Shown one piece after another: positions 18,431 to 27,582 of a DNA stretch of 64,000 nucleotides. Position 1 is the stretch's first letter. Every line of letters begins with the position of its first letter. The notes under the pieces were generated by a model that worked only from the letters and a program-made list of their open reading frames with translations, searched no databases and was not told where the DNA came from. A program made the translations under genes and the position numbers. The stretch covers positions 23,694 to 87,693 of the forward strand of contig NZ_CP017773.1 of NCBI RefSeq assembly GCF_001857945.1, written 5' to 3'. The stretch is from Paenibacillus crassostreae. GTDB taxonomy: Bacteria > Bacillota > Bacilli > Paenibacillales > Paenibacillaceae.

Positions 18431-19366
18431 ATGTCGTTTAATGAAATGTATTACTCAGATAATTATAGTACATTTGATGAATGGTTAGATCTTGTTCATG
18501 ATTACGAAGAAGAAGTGTATCCTTGTTTCAGAATCCCTTATGATGAGTGGGTAGAAGAGTACTTAGTTAATATTGAGGATAAGTCGATTGATGAAGTGAA
18601 AGTATTACTGAGATGCTTATTAGTTCCTATTACCCGAAGGATAGATATATCAAATTATGAAACTTATGTTTTTTTAAAGGACTCAAAGAGTAAAACGGAT
18701 ATCGAAATGATGAATAGTATGTCTCACAACGAGGTTTATAAAAGATTGGCTAACGAACAGGATGCTTGGGAAGGCTTAACGTGGGTTTTAGAATTATTAC
18801 CAAGAAATCCTTACAATGCAATTAAAGCACTTCAGAGTTATCTATTTGCACAGTCTAATTTACCTGACGACAGAATCATAGGTATTGAGCAATGTTCTGA
18901 AATAATCATGGCTAAATTTATTCACTTTGAAAATCCTCTAGAAAAATTGACGGAGTTAAAGTCTGTAGAATTTGAATGGTTAATTGAGTATTTGTATGAA
19001 AGTATGGGGTACGATACGAAATGGACGCTGGCCACTCGGGATGGTGGTAAAGATATTATTGCAGATATAGATAGAACTGACGGTAATGAGCATGTATATG
19101 TTGAATGTAAGTTATATAAAACGACTAAGTTGAAACTAGAAACGGTAAGAGCATTTCGTGATGTTATGATAGAAAACAAAGTAAATAGAGGGGTGATATT
19201 CTGTACAGGGTATGTAAATGGAAATATTAAGAAGTTTGATAAAAGAATTCAGATATGGTCATATGAGGATATTAATATTCTGCTTAATGCACATTTAGGA
19301 AGTGACTGGGTTGATAGATTGGATATACTTATTGAAAATAAGCGAAGGAAGTATAAAAAAGAGTAA
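18431..19366 (+). CDS. Mrr-type restriction endonuclease
   Basis: A 311-residue protein with a unique ~175-residue N-terminal domain. The C-terminal Mrr_cat domain starts at FEWLIEYLYESMGY (~180) and has the catalytic D in GGKDIIAD (D208) and ExK in VECKLYK (E225, K227), followed by RAFRDVM and GVIFCTGY. Mrr-type enzymes usually cut modified DNA (type IV) or serve as fused nuclease modules. TTAGGAGGAGGG precedes the ATG. Its stop lies only 10 bp before the junction with the broken MBL gene. Confidence 0.88.
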   Translation: MSFNEMYYSDNYSTFDEWLDLVHDYEEEVYPCFRIPYDEWVEEYLVNIEDKSIDEVKVLLRCLLVPITRRIDISNYETYVFLKDSKSKTDIEMMNSMSHNEVYKRLANEQDAWEGLTWVLELLPRNPYNAIKALQSYLFAQSNLPDDRIIGIEQCSEIIMAKFIHFENPLEKLTELKSVEFEWLIEYLYESMGYDTKWTLATRDGGKDIIADIDRTDGNEHVYVECKLYKTTKLKLETVRAFRDVMIENKVNRGVIFCTGYVNGNIKKFDKRIQIWSYEDINILLNAHLGSDWVDRLDILIENKRRKYKKE

Positions 19367-19376
19367 GTATATGTAC

Positions 19377-20040
19377 GGTTACTCTTTTAATAGATTGGCC
19401 TTTATTTTTTACAGCTAAGAGGAAATCCTTATACGTATCAGTCGTATGAGAAACTTTAGGTGCATATACAGATTTAACATCAACAGCTTTCAACACATCA
19501 TCGAGTCCGCCTACATGATCCGCATCTGGATGGGTGGCGATGTATCAGTCGTATGAGAAACTTTAGGTGCATATACAGATTTAACATCAACAGCTTTCAA
19601 CACATCATCGAGTCCGCCTACATGATCCGCATCTGGATGGGTGGCGATCATCACGTCTAATGTCTTAACACCGAGAGACTTCAGGTATTTCACAATATTT
19701 TTTCCTTGATTGTTATTTCCACCATCGATGAGGATGTATTGGTCTTTAGGGGTACGGATGAGTGTGGAGTCACCTTGGCCAACGTCGAAATAATACACTT
19801 GTAATATACCTATGGTATGTTTCTTTGGTAAGAGTCGTGTCTGCTGGTGTTGTAGTAGATTTGTTTAATTTTCTTTCTCATTCTCAGTTGATGACCCTAC
19901 ACCGATAATATAGGTAATTCTCTATCTTAAGGCCCAAATTGCATATTTGGTCTGACAATAATGGCCGCAATTGGTATCCGTTTTTCCTGGGTAAGCGCTA
20001 GCTATGACAGATAACATTACTAATAGAAAATTTTATTCTG
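19377..20040 (-). pseudogene. Broken MBL gene, N-terminal half
   Basis: The sequence aligns with the first ~200 codons of the two intact MBL genes, from the signal-peptide region (near 20040) through the DVGQGDSTL and THPDADHVGG motifs to the TDTYKDFL region. It carries several indels and lacks the C-terminal half. A 107-bp internal duplication breaks the frame. A ~96-codon stretch (19511-19798) is still open but has no start context. Confidence 0.85.
19435..19648. repeat. 107-bp perfect tandem duplication
   Basis: The unit from GTATCAGTCG to GGGTGGCGAT occurs at 19435-19541 and again at 19542-19648 with no visible differences, which points to a recent duplication inside the MBL pseudogene. 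Confidence 0.85.
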
Positions 20041-20241
20041 GTAATCTTTAGGCTCAACACCAAAAAATTTGTTTAATATATTTGGTTCTGTTTGGTCTAG
20101 CTACATTCTATAATATTAGCTGGTTAGCGCAATCTAATAATAGATCCGAAGCTTCTTATCTATTTCAGGCTATTAGAATAGAACCAATCTATCCTTCCAT
20201 TCATATGATTTAGTATGTTGACTGATAGGAGGGGTATACAA

Positions 20242-20835
20242 TTGGAAAAGAAAAAAGTTGTAAGCAAAAAAAGGGTTTCACAACCCAAACAATGGCCAAT
20301 CGCAACAAAATTTAGGCCCACAAAATCCCCCCGACGAACCGCAATTCGTGCTACGGCCGATTTTAGCTATGATGCCTCTGCTGTAAGGAATGGTAACTGG
20401 AGAAGCAGGTGCGGTTGTAATCAATTTGATTCTTGTAACACCCTCCAATGGGGACAGTCTTATATCACAATTAATAACCAAAGTGGTAGGTATAAATTAA
20501 AATTTTATCTTCGTTCCTACGGAAAACAGCATTGGTGGAATCCGTCGCGTACATTTGATGAAAATTGGAATGCATTCGTAAATACACCTCATACTGCTTA
20601 CATCAGATTTGACTCAGGCATCATTCAACCTCGCGCAAGTGGGGGCGGATATTTCCGTAACGGAAACAATGATACTGGTTTTGGTGGGCAAGCTGGTACG
20701 ATAGGGGTTGAGATTTTCGACAGTACTGGTACTCGCGTTAGAAGAATATTATTTTGGCCAAAAAGTTGGACGAATTGGGGGACTCTGTGGATGAGATGCG
20801 GTCATGATTACAACTTCAATTTCTTCGAAATATAA
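20242..20835 (+). CDS. Hypothetical protein, beta-rich
   Basis: The TTG start follows AGGAGGGG with seven bases spacing, giving 197 residues (MEKKKVVSKK...). The first 50 residues are very basic. The remainder is rich in aromatic residues, Gly and Asn (YITINNQSGRYKLKFYLR, GGGYFRNGNN, FWPKSWTNWG), which suggests a compact beta-sandwich. There are three cysteines in RCGCNQFDSC. No signal peptide and no family recognised. It might be a lectin-like or structural protein. Confidence 0.55.
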   Translation: MEKKKVVSKKRVSQPKQWPIATKFRPTKSPRRTAIRATADFSYDASAVRNGNWRSRCGCNQFDSCNTLQWGQSYITINNQSGRYKLKFYLRSYGKQHWWNPSRTFDENWNAFVNTPHTAYIRFDSGIIQPRASGGGYFRNGNNDTGFGGQAGTIGVEIFDSTGTRVRRILFWPKSWTNWGTLWMRCGHDYNFNFFEI

Positions 20836-20892
20836 ATAGCTAGGAACTGAGTTAGAAGTATATGAATAGGAACGTGTATAGCGAGTAAGCAT

Positions 20893-20940
20893 AGCGCAAG
20901 ATCCGTCACGGAAGTTTTCCTGTGGACGGATCTTTTCGCT
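20893..20940 (+). terminator. Rho-independent terminator
   Basis: AGCGCAAGATCCGTC pairs with GACGGATCTTTTCGCT (one bulge). Confidence 0.7.
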
Positions 20941-21148
20941 CAACCGTAATTATTAATGTGTGTTAACGCGATCCTGTCTGATTTTAGATCAGCTCTTTTT
21001 ACGTCCAAGTGGAATTTTTTTCTGGGACGTTATTTGATTTTTGATAAATCACGCTCTTTCATTTACGCAATTTTTCACAACGAGCTATGATAATTGTATA
21101 TTTTGTAAAGCAAATTAATTGTAAAAACATCAAAAGGGGCGATTTTTC

Positions 21149-21562
21149 ATGGGTTTTAAATCAGTTTCAGAGGAAATAACAATAGTCAATGCGGCTAATA
21201 CTAAGGCGGAGCTACAATCTAAGAGTAATAAAGTTATATCACAACTTGATCTATTTTTGCTTGAAGATTTTTCTTTAGCAATTAAGCAAGAATATCGTCT
21301 CGAAATAATGAGTAATCGTGATGGGAGAGCTGCTACATACAGATTGACAGATGCACTAATTGATATTGATGCTTTAGTTAGTAATATGGTGTTACCACTT
21401 AAGCTTGATGTTGAAAAAGATGGCAATACTAAAATACTTGATTTTAATATTTCTAAGGCAGAACCTAATACGAGTTCCAGAATGGAAAACCCTAAGTATT
21501 ACATATATTGCGATAATTCTAACGAGATAGGATTTACATTTTGGTTCAAAAAGAATAAGTAG
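21149..21562 (+). CDS. Hypothetical protein
   Basis: A 137-residue protein with AAAGGGGCG before the ATG. It has an N-terminal helix (SEEITIVNAANTKAELQSKS) followed by alternating strands (YRLEIMSNRD, YRLTDALIDIDALVSNMVLPL). No signal peptide, no cysteine cluster and no known family. It has its own terminator, so it is monocistronic. Confidence 0.5.
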   Translation: MGFKSVSEEITIVNAANTKAELQSKSNKVISQLDLFLLEDFSLAIKQEYRLEIMSNRDGRAATYRLTDALIDIDALVSNMVLPLKLDVEKDGNTKILDFNISKAEPNTSSRMENPKYYIYCDNSNEIGFTFWFKKNK

Positions 21563-21576
21563 TTGACTTTAATTGA

Positions 21577-21603
21577 AGCGCCCTCAAAAGAGGGTGCTTT
21601 TTT
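21577..21603 (+). terminator. Rho-independent terminator
   Basis: AGCGCCCTC pairs with GAGGGTGCT and is followed by a T run. Confidence 0.85.
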
Positions 21604-21623
21604 ATAATTATCCAAATAGCTTT

Positions 21624-22074
21624 CCAGCACCAATTGGATCCCCCGGTTTATCGTTCCTAAATCCCAAGCGGCCCCGGAAAGTGATCCGGGTTCCATTAGG
21701 ATTCTTAACGGAACTCGCAAGGAAGTAAAATACCTCTGGGGTAACGCTCGAACATCATGACTTATTCCACTTACGCTTACGCTTAACGCTTCATCTCCAT
21801 CTCCATAAATCATAAAGTTCTACGAAGCAGAGCGGAACCGTGATTTCACTCCGCTAACGCTTCATTCCACCATCGTTCCAAGACCTATCTCGAATAATCA
21901 GGGAAGAAAAACACCTCTAGGGTAACGCTCAAACAGCATAGTTTTCTCCGCTCGCGCTATCGCTCCATCTCCATAAACCATCATGTTTTACGAAGCAGAG
22001 CGTAACCAAGCTTTCACTCCGCTGCGCTTCTTTCCACCATCGTTCTAAGACCGATAACAGATAATTGGTGCTGG
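21624..22074. repeat. Structured intergenic repeat locus R1 (header + 2 units)
   Basis: The header (21640-21730) has the conserved arms ATCGTTCCTAAATCCCAAGC and GGATTCTTAACGGAAC around a hairpin CCCGGA/TCCGGG. Two ~190-bp stem-loop units follow (starting GGGGTAACGCT at ~21740 and AGGGTAACGCT at ~21920). The whole block is bounded by a perfect 12-bp inverted repeat, CCAGCACCAATT (21624-21635) and AATTGGTGCTGG (22063-22074). There is no coding potential. Related loci are at 33, 39.4, 43.4 and 46.8 kb. Confidence 0.8.
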
Positions 22075-22158
22075 CATATATTTAGTGATCCATTATTTGT
22101 TCACAGAAGCAAAATTCTGTATTTATTCAAAGTTATATTCAATTAACACGTAACTTTG

Positions 22159-22374
22159 TTAATCCTCGAACAAGTCATCCATTAAGTCTTTAATCTCTTT
22201 TTCTCTATTATTCGTATCAGCCGTATCGATCGAAATTTCATTATTATTGAAGAGAAGCGTATCACCGATCTTAACATTTGCTGGTAGTCTTTCTTTTAAA
22301 ATATCCTCTGTTTGTCCGTCGAATTCTATAACGGCATATTTACCCTCAAATCGATCAAGTATTCCTTTTCTCAT
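22159..22374 (-). CDS. DUF3006 family protein, copy 1
   Basis: A 71-residue protein with the DUF3006 pattern: MRKGILDRFEGKYAVIEFDG, LPANVKIGDTLLF, then an acidic C-terminus. Its ATG shares one base with the stop of the upstream MBL gene (TAATG), so it is translationally coupled. DUF3006 proteins commonly accompany secreted ComEC-like MBL proteins in Firmicutes. The molecular role is unknown. Confidence 0.85.
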   Translation of the reverse strand: MRKGILDRFEGKYAVIEFDGQTEDILKERLPANVKIGDTLLFNNNEISIDTADTNNREKEIKDLMDDLFED

Positions 22375-23402
22375 TATTTACTCTCCTTCGTTGATGTGAA
22401 TGTAATTTTAGTACCATCTGAGATTGCTGTGATGGTGCCTTTTTGATCGGTTCGATAGGTCGTAGATTTTACATTTTTAAGACGAGTTAGAATGCCTGAG
22501 TTTGGATGACCATAGTTGTTTTTACCGACTGAGATAATGGCATATTTAGGTTTTACCGCATCAATAAATGATTTACTTGTTGAACTCGTAGAACCGTGGT
22601 GTCCGACCTTTAGTACATCAGCTTTTAAGCTAGATTTATCTAGAAGCATGTCGTTTTCCGATTGAAGTTCAGCATCTGCAGCAAATAGGAAGGAGTTATT
22701 TTTGTAAGTGACCTTTAGAACCGCACTCCAATTATTCAAATCATCACCATAAGTATTAACAGGGGCTAGAAACTTAGCCTCTACTCCGTTTAAAGGAATG
22801 GTCACACCTTTTGTAACGCTCTTGATTGTCCGACCTTCCTTTTTGACTGCTGTGAGGAAGTCTATGTATGTATCAGTCGTATGAGAAACTTTAGGTGCAT
22901 ATACAGATTTAACATCAACAGCTTTCAACACATCATCGAGTCCGCCTACATGATCCGCATCTGGATGGGTGGCGATCATCACGTCTAATGTCTTAACACC
23001 GAGAGACTCCAGGTATTTCACAACGTTTTTTCCTTGATTGTTATTTCCACCATCGATGAGGATGTATTGGTCTTTCGGTGTACGGATGAGTGTGGAGTCA
23101 CCTTGGCCAACGTCAAAGTAATACACTTGTAATGTACCTACGGTTTGTTTCTTTGGTAAGAGTAGTGTCGTGTTTGCTGGGGTTGTAGTAGATTTGTTTT
23201 TATCTTCCCTCTCTTTCTCTGTTGATGACCCTCCTCCGTTATGGTAATGATATTCTCCATCTTTAAGGCCCCATTTTGCACAATTGGTCCGGCAATAATG
23301 GCCACCATTGGCATCCGTTTTTCCTGGGTGGGCGCTAGCTATGACAGGTAGCATGACTAATAGAATGGATATGAAAATTAAAAAGATTGCTTTCTTCTTC
23401 AT
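22374..23402 (-). CDS. Secreted ComEC-like metallo-beta-lactamase hydrolase, copy 1
   Basis: A 342-residue protein with a signal peptide (MKKK, hydrophobic core, IASA). Residues ~26-60 form a YHYH-type motif (HPGKTDANGGHYC, DGEYHYHNGG). A Ser/Thr/Lys-rich linker follows, then the MBL domain: YYFDVGQGDSTLIRTP, ILIDGGNN, THPDADHVGG (HxDxDH), KVGHHGSTSSTS. This is the Rec2/ComEC-like MBL subclass. It probably cleaves phosphoester bonds outside the cell. A second intact copy is at 29.1 kb and a broken one at 14.8/19.4 kb. Confidence 0.9.
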   Translation of the reverse strand: MKKKAIFLIFISILLVMLPVIASAHPGKTDANGGHYCRTNCAKWGLKDGEYHYHNGGGSSTEKEREDKNKSTTTPANTTLLLPKKQTVGTLQVYYFDVGQGDSTLIRTPKDQYILIDGGNNNQGKNVVKYLESLGVKTLDVMIATHPDADHVGGLDDVLKAVDVKSVYAPKVSHTTDTYIDFLTAVKKEGRTIKSVTKGVTIPLNGVEAKFLAPVNTYGDDLNNWSAVLKVTYKNNSFLFAADAELQSENDMLLDKSSLKADVLKVGHHGSTSSTSKSFIDAVKPKYAIISVGKNNYGHPNSGILTRLKNVKSTTYRTDQKGTITAISDGTKITFTSTKESK

Positions 23403-23453
23403 TGAAGGTTTCCTCTCATAGCTATATTTAGGAAGTAGTCTATCAGACTTTGG

Positions 23454-23690
23454 TAAATATATCTATCACACTTCAAATTAAAGAGGTTAAAATCTGAATA
23501 ATGGTTAGAGATAGCTTTCTTTACCGGTTAATGAACTCCATTCACGGGACGAAGATCAGTGTAGGTCGCTCGAAGATGGCTTATAAAACATCAAGACTGA
23601 TTCGCTGCGCTACTCGTCATCATGTTTTATAAGCGAAGAGCAGCACCAAGACTTCGCTTACGCTACGTCATCGTGCTAAAGAGATATGAG
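23454..23690. repeat. Duplicated intergenic stem-loop element, copy A
   Basis: About 237 bp are nearly duplicated at 27151-27390. They contain GCTTATAAAACAT/ATGTTTTATAAGC arms around a 30-nt loop, and AGCACCAAGAC/GTCATCGTGCT arms around a loop with TTACGCTAC. The second hairpin has the same C.C mismatch and loop style as the stem-loops of arrays R1-R3, so it belongs to that family. The rest of 23403-23910 is the promoter side of the MBL gene plus AT-rich DNA. Confidence 0.75.
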
Positions 23691-23910
23691 TTCCAAATCT
23701 CGAGAATTCCTTACGTTGGAGTAATTGTGTGTAAGTTAACAGATACAATGCGGCTCAACAAATTCAAAACCTTAATATAGGTTATAGATTAATCCGTAAA
23801 GGTAATTTACATATTTATAAAAGTTAATGCTTTACTTTTATAAATAATGATGATATATTTAATTCAACAAAGAAATCAAAAAACTTATTTTTGAAGGTGA
23901 GGACAAAATA

Positions 23911-24387
23911 ATGAATAAATCAATCGTGCAAACAACAAAACAGGTTATACCTCAAAGTACACTGCAGGCCGTTCGTGATTTATTGTACATAGGAAAAGGG
24001 TCAATCAATCCGCAATCTAAGAAACGAGGAGCATATAATTCACTCCAGGTAGCACGTTTTACAGAGACACATGAGGGGGTACCCTTTGTATTAGATCTTG
24101 TTGCTTTTAATAATATTGAGGAAAAACAATATCTGTTAGAAATGCACTACGGCACTCAAGAAATACAAACGGAATATGAAAAAGAAATGTTGGATCCCAA
24201 TTGTTATTTAGTAATGGCCATTAAGGGGACGTATAACTCTTCAAGTTTAGTATTCTTAACATGGGTGGATGGTCTCGATAGACCTATGATGGTCAATCCT
24301 ATCTATGATCGCTATCAAATTGCGGAGAGTATGCTGAAACATAATGAGGGAAATTCAGTGAGATTCCAAAGGTGTATACGAAGATAA
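23911..24387 (+). CDS. Hypothetical protein upstream of methylase
   Basis: A 158-residue protein with GAAGGTGAGG before the ATG. The sequence (LLYIGKGSINPQSKKRGAYNSL, VPFVLDLVAFNN, a C-terminal RFQRCIRR) shows no family I know. The methylase start is 51 bp downstream on the same strand, so a two-gene operon is likely and it could be an accessory protein of that enzyme. Confidence 0.5.
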   Translation: MNKSIVQTTKQVIPQSTLQAVRDLLYIGKGSINPQSKKRGAYNSLQVARFTETHEGVPFVLDLVAFNNIEEKQYLLEMHYGTQEIQTEYEKEMLDPNCYLVMAIKGTYNSSSLVFLTWVDGLDRPMMVNPIYDRYQIAESMLKHNEGNSVRFQRCIRR

Positions 24388-24438
24388 CATTATAAACATG
24401 AAGAATGAAATTCTAAAAAATTGAGGGAGTGGGCTATT

Positions 24439-26289
24439 TTGGATAACAATAATGGAAAAACACTTTATACCTTGGATAAAATGCGAGGTGTTTTAAATAC
24501 TGAACAGAATGATCGTATAATCGTTCCTTTGCTTGCTTTACGATATGCCTATGCATATCAAAAAGAGGATGACTTTCAGTTCTCCATTTCGTGGGAAGAG
24601 CTATGTAGCGATCGCACCGGAGATAAAATTATATGTGCAATGAATGAATTAGCTATTCAAAAACCGTGGATAGAACAGGGGTTAAAACTATTCGAGGTAG
24701 AAGGTATCAGAAATTTAGATAGTTTATTATATGAACTTAGAAAAGTAGAACTAGCCAAAGATAACAGGGAGCTTCTTGAAATTTACTTTTCATTAAGCGC
24801 TAAAAATCGTAGCAAATATGGCGTGTCAAATGAAGCGAAGAAATTATATGAACCAAAGGAAGTCAATGAACTGGCTGTTAAACTTCTGGATATCAAGTCG
24901 GACTCTTCCGTCTATGATTTTCATGCTGGGTATGGAAGACCACTTGTAGAAGCAGCACGCTCAAATTCAAATATTTCTGTCTATGGAATGGATGCTAATC
25001 CAGAACTAGTAGGGATTGCAGAGCTTTCTGCTTTTATGTGTGGCTTACAACAGGGGGATTTTCAGCAAGGTGATGTGTTCAACGTATTACGAAATGAAGT
25101 GGGGTCTGAACGAAAGTTTGATTATGTGATCTCGCATCCGCCTCTTGGGATTAAACTGAATGAAGGGATTCATACCAAATATGGCGAGATTCGAAGAGAT
25201 GGGACACTGGGATTTGTAGTTCATGCTTTAGAATCGTTGAAAGAAGAAGGTAAAGGGATAGTAACGGTCTCGAATGGTGTATTGTTTCAAGGATCGGGAG
25301 GAATACGTAAAGAACTGATCGATAATGATTGGATTGATGCTGTCATTACCTTACCTGCCGGCATTTTCACTGGTAGCGGTCTCTCGATCACGATGCTTGT
25401 CATTAATAAGAAGAAGGCACCTGAACGTAAAGGAAAGGTACAAGTAATCGATGCTAGCTCATTTGGTGAACGAAAACGTGGAGCAGTTATCATGTCATCT
25501 TCCGAATTGGATCAAATTAAGGACAGTTATTTTAACTATAAGGAAGATAATAAGTTATGTCGTATTCTCGATATATCTGAAATAAGTCAAAATAAATATA
25601 ATCTATTACCTGGTTTTTATCTACAAATGGAAGATGCTTCATCTCTTATTGGAGAGGTACAGATCGATCGTTCTGCATTTGAGAAAAATCAAGAAACGAT
25701 CAAATTAAAGGATATGGTACGTATTTACAGAGGGCTAAATACGGCAAGTGGTTTAGATACCGATACACTAAATGCGAAGGTCATTCAACTAGCAGATGTA
25801 CAGGATGGATCTTTACATCTAGAGACAGTGGGTACGTACGGGTTAAAATTATCAACGAAGGAAGAAGAAGCCGAAATTCAAGTAGGTGATGTGCTCTTAA
25901 CAAGTAGAGGAATTGCTATGAAGTGTGCGGTTGTAACAGAGATCACGAATGGTCCATATTACTTGTCGGCAAATTTTATAGGGCTTCGTCCTAGTCAAGG
26001 AGTTAATCCTTACTTTCTACTAACATTCTTTGAAAGTCCAATTGGCGAGTCCTATATTCGTTCCTTAAGGAAGGGTGTAACTCTACCCATATTAAACAGA
26101 AATGATATAGAGGATATCCCTATTCCTAATCTAACATCGGAAGAAATGGAGCAGATTGGGAATCAATATAAGAAAGTTTTAAGCGATTATACCGAAGCGA
26201 AAATAGCAGCTGAACATATGCAAGTTAGCCAGTTAGAGCAAATTTACAGGAAGATGGGTATTAGCAAAGGTTATAAGAGAAAAGATTAG
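24439..26289 (+). CDS. Divergent N6-adenine methylase fused to an HsdS-like domain
   Basis: The TTG eight bases after GAGGGAGTGG gives 616 residues. The N-terminal helical part and the core resemble HsdM: SAM motif DFHAGYGRPLVEAAR (~160) and GGIRKELIDNDWIDAVITLP. Motif IV reads SHPPLG (~232-237) where NPPF/Y is expected, so the catalytic Asn is replaced by His. The C-terminal ~200 residues form one HsdS-type target domain (MVRIYRGLN, LNRNDIEDIPIPNLTSEEM). No nuclease partner is adjacent. It is either an orphan methylase or a catalytically altered DNA-binding relative. Confidence 0.75.
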   Translation: MDNNNGKTLYTLDKMRGVLNTEQNDRIIVPLLALRYAYAYQKEDDFQFSISWEELCSDRTGDKIICAMNELAIQKPWIEQGLKLFEVEGIRNLDSLLYELRKVELAKDNRELLEIYFSLSAKNRSKYGVSNEAKKLYEPKEVNELAVKLLDIKSDSSVYDFHAGYGRPLVEAARSNSNISVYGMDANPELVGIAELSAFMCGLQQGDFQQGDVFNVLRNEVGSERKFDYVISHPPLGIKLNEGIHTKYGEIRRDGTLGFVVHALESLKEEGKGIVTVSNGVLFQGSGGIRKELIDNDWIDAVITLPAGIFTGSGLSITMLVINKKKAPERKGKVQVIDASSFGERKRGAVIMSSSELDQIKDSYFNYKEDNKLCRILDISEISQNKYNLLPGFYLQMEDASSLIGEVQIDRSAFEKNQETIKLKDMVRIYRGLNTASGLDTDTLNAKVIQLADVQDGSLHLETVGTYGLKLSTKEEEAEIQVGDVLLTSRGIAMKCAVVTEITNGPYYLSANFIGLRPSQGVNPYFLLTFFESPIGESYIRSLRKGVTLPILNRNDIEDIPIPNLTSEEMEQIGNQYKKVLSDYTEAKIAAEHMQVSQLEQIYRKMGISKGYKRKD

Positions 26290-26336
26290 ATACTCAAAAG
26301 TTCAAACACACGATACTTCTATGCAGAGGAGCAATT

Positions 26337-26630
26337 ATGTTGGCAAGAATACCATTACCATATAGATCTACAAATGAACTAACTAGACATCTTAGGATAG
26401 AGCAGGCTAAGAGGGTAACCGCGGCCAATGGAAGCTTTCGCCCAAGTCTTATGGACTTATAAAGTGAAATAGCAGATCATTGTCATGTTAAGGCAGATAC
26501 AATCAATTTGATCAGACGTAATAAGAATCAACCTTCTTTACCAGTGGCCATAAAAATATGCGAGTTTTTAAATTGTGATATGGATGACTTGTTTCACTTG
26601 GAGGAAAATCCTGATTACGTGGGGGAATAA
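26337..26630 (+). pseudogene. XRE-type regulator with in-frame TAA
   Basis: The ATG after GAGGAGCAATT opens a frame that is stopped by TAA at 26460-26462 and continues to 26630. The downstream part is a clear Cro/CI helix-turn-helix (SEIADHCHVKADTINLIRRN, then AIKICEFLNCDMDDLF). The stop lies just before the DNA-binding helices, so the product should be inactive. CAA-to-TAA would explain it. The 240 bp after it hold no recognisable gene. Confidence 0.75.
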
Positions 26631-26873
26631 ACTAGCTTGGTTCACAATTGTTATGTCTTCATCAAAAGAAACAAAAAAACTACTTAGGAAGTGTAGCTAT
26701 CACTATGTTCCATTATGTTCGGGTATATACGACACCACATATTGATGAATATGTTAGGGATTAGAAAGAGGGTAAGGTATCCTAACTATAAGATAAAGTC
26801 CAAGATCAGGTGAAAGTAGGGGGCGCAGAAACTTTCGTAGCCACGGGACTCATACAATAGACTTATAACTTAT

Positions 26874-27071
26874 GTGAACAATCAAAATGATCTTGAAAGG
26901 ATGTCTACCTTGTATAAACAACGTTATAACCAGAAAACAAAGAACGGGAATACTGTGCCGATATTAATGATACAAACTTTTGGTGATTACCTTGAAGGCA
27001 AAGAGTATACAGTTGATTTGCTCTTAGCTGATATGTTGGTCACACATGAACATTGTGCTGTTCTGATTTAA
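26874..27071 (+). CDS. Small hypothetical protein (weak)
   Basis: A 65-residue frame starting at GTG without a strong ribosome site. It has some coding character (LERMSTLYKQRYNQKTKNGN, a C-terminal hydrophobic stretch) and no known family. It could be a relic. Confidence 0.3.
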   Translation: MNNQNDLERMSTLYKQRYNQKTKNGNTVPILMIQTFGDYLEGKEYTVDLLLADMLVTHEHCAVLI

Positions 27072-27150
27072 CGAAAAATCTTGAACTTACTTAAGTACGA
27101 TTCAAATTTCTAGAAGATCGTATATATGAGAAGTTCCATAAGCTATTGCA

Positions 27151-27390
27151 AAAGTAAATATATCTATCATACATCAAATTAAATAAGTTAAGATCTGAAT
27201 AATGCTTAAGGATAACTTCCTCCCCAGTAATCCACTCCATTCATGGGACGAAGATCGGTGTACGTCGCTCGAAGTTGGCTTATAAACATCAAGACTGATT
27301 CGCTACGCTACTCGTCATCATGTTTATAAGCGAAGAGCAGCACCAAGACTCCGTTTACGCTACGTCATCGTGCAAAAGAGATATACAGAC
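27151..27390. repeat. Duplicated intergenic stem-loop element, copy B
   Basis: This is a near copy of 23454-23690, with the same GCTTATAAACAT/ATGTTTATAAGC and AGCACCAAGAC/GTCATCGTGCT hairpins. Paired changes in the first stem (both arms lose one A) keep the pairing. Copy A lies just upstream of an MBL gene; copy B has no MBL gene beside it. Confidence 0.75.
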
Positions 27391-27582
27391 TCAAAAGGAT
27401 AATAAAAAATGGAGAGAACAACAGTGAAACCAATACTTGTTAAGTGAACATAAAAAGGTAGACCGTTAAAATAAAGAATTATACTGGTGGTAGCCAAAGG
27501 GCAGGTTCTATTAACTTAGAGGAAATAAAGAGGTTATAATATTAGAAAATACGATAAATAAGAATACGGGGGATCATTGTAG

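Noticed and set aside
20242..20835. Assignment of the 197-residue beta-rich protein as a bacteriocin or lectin
   Set aside because: No motif or neighbouring immunity/export gene supports either; kept as hypothetical.
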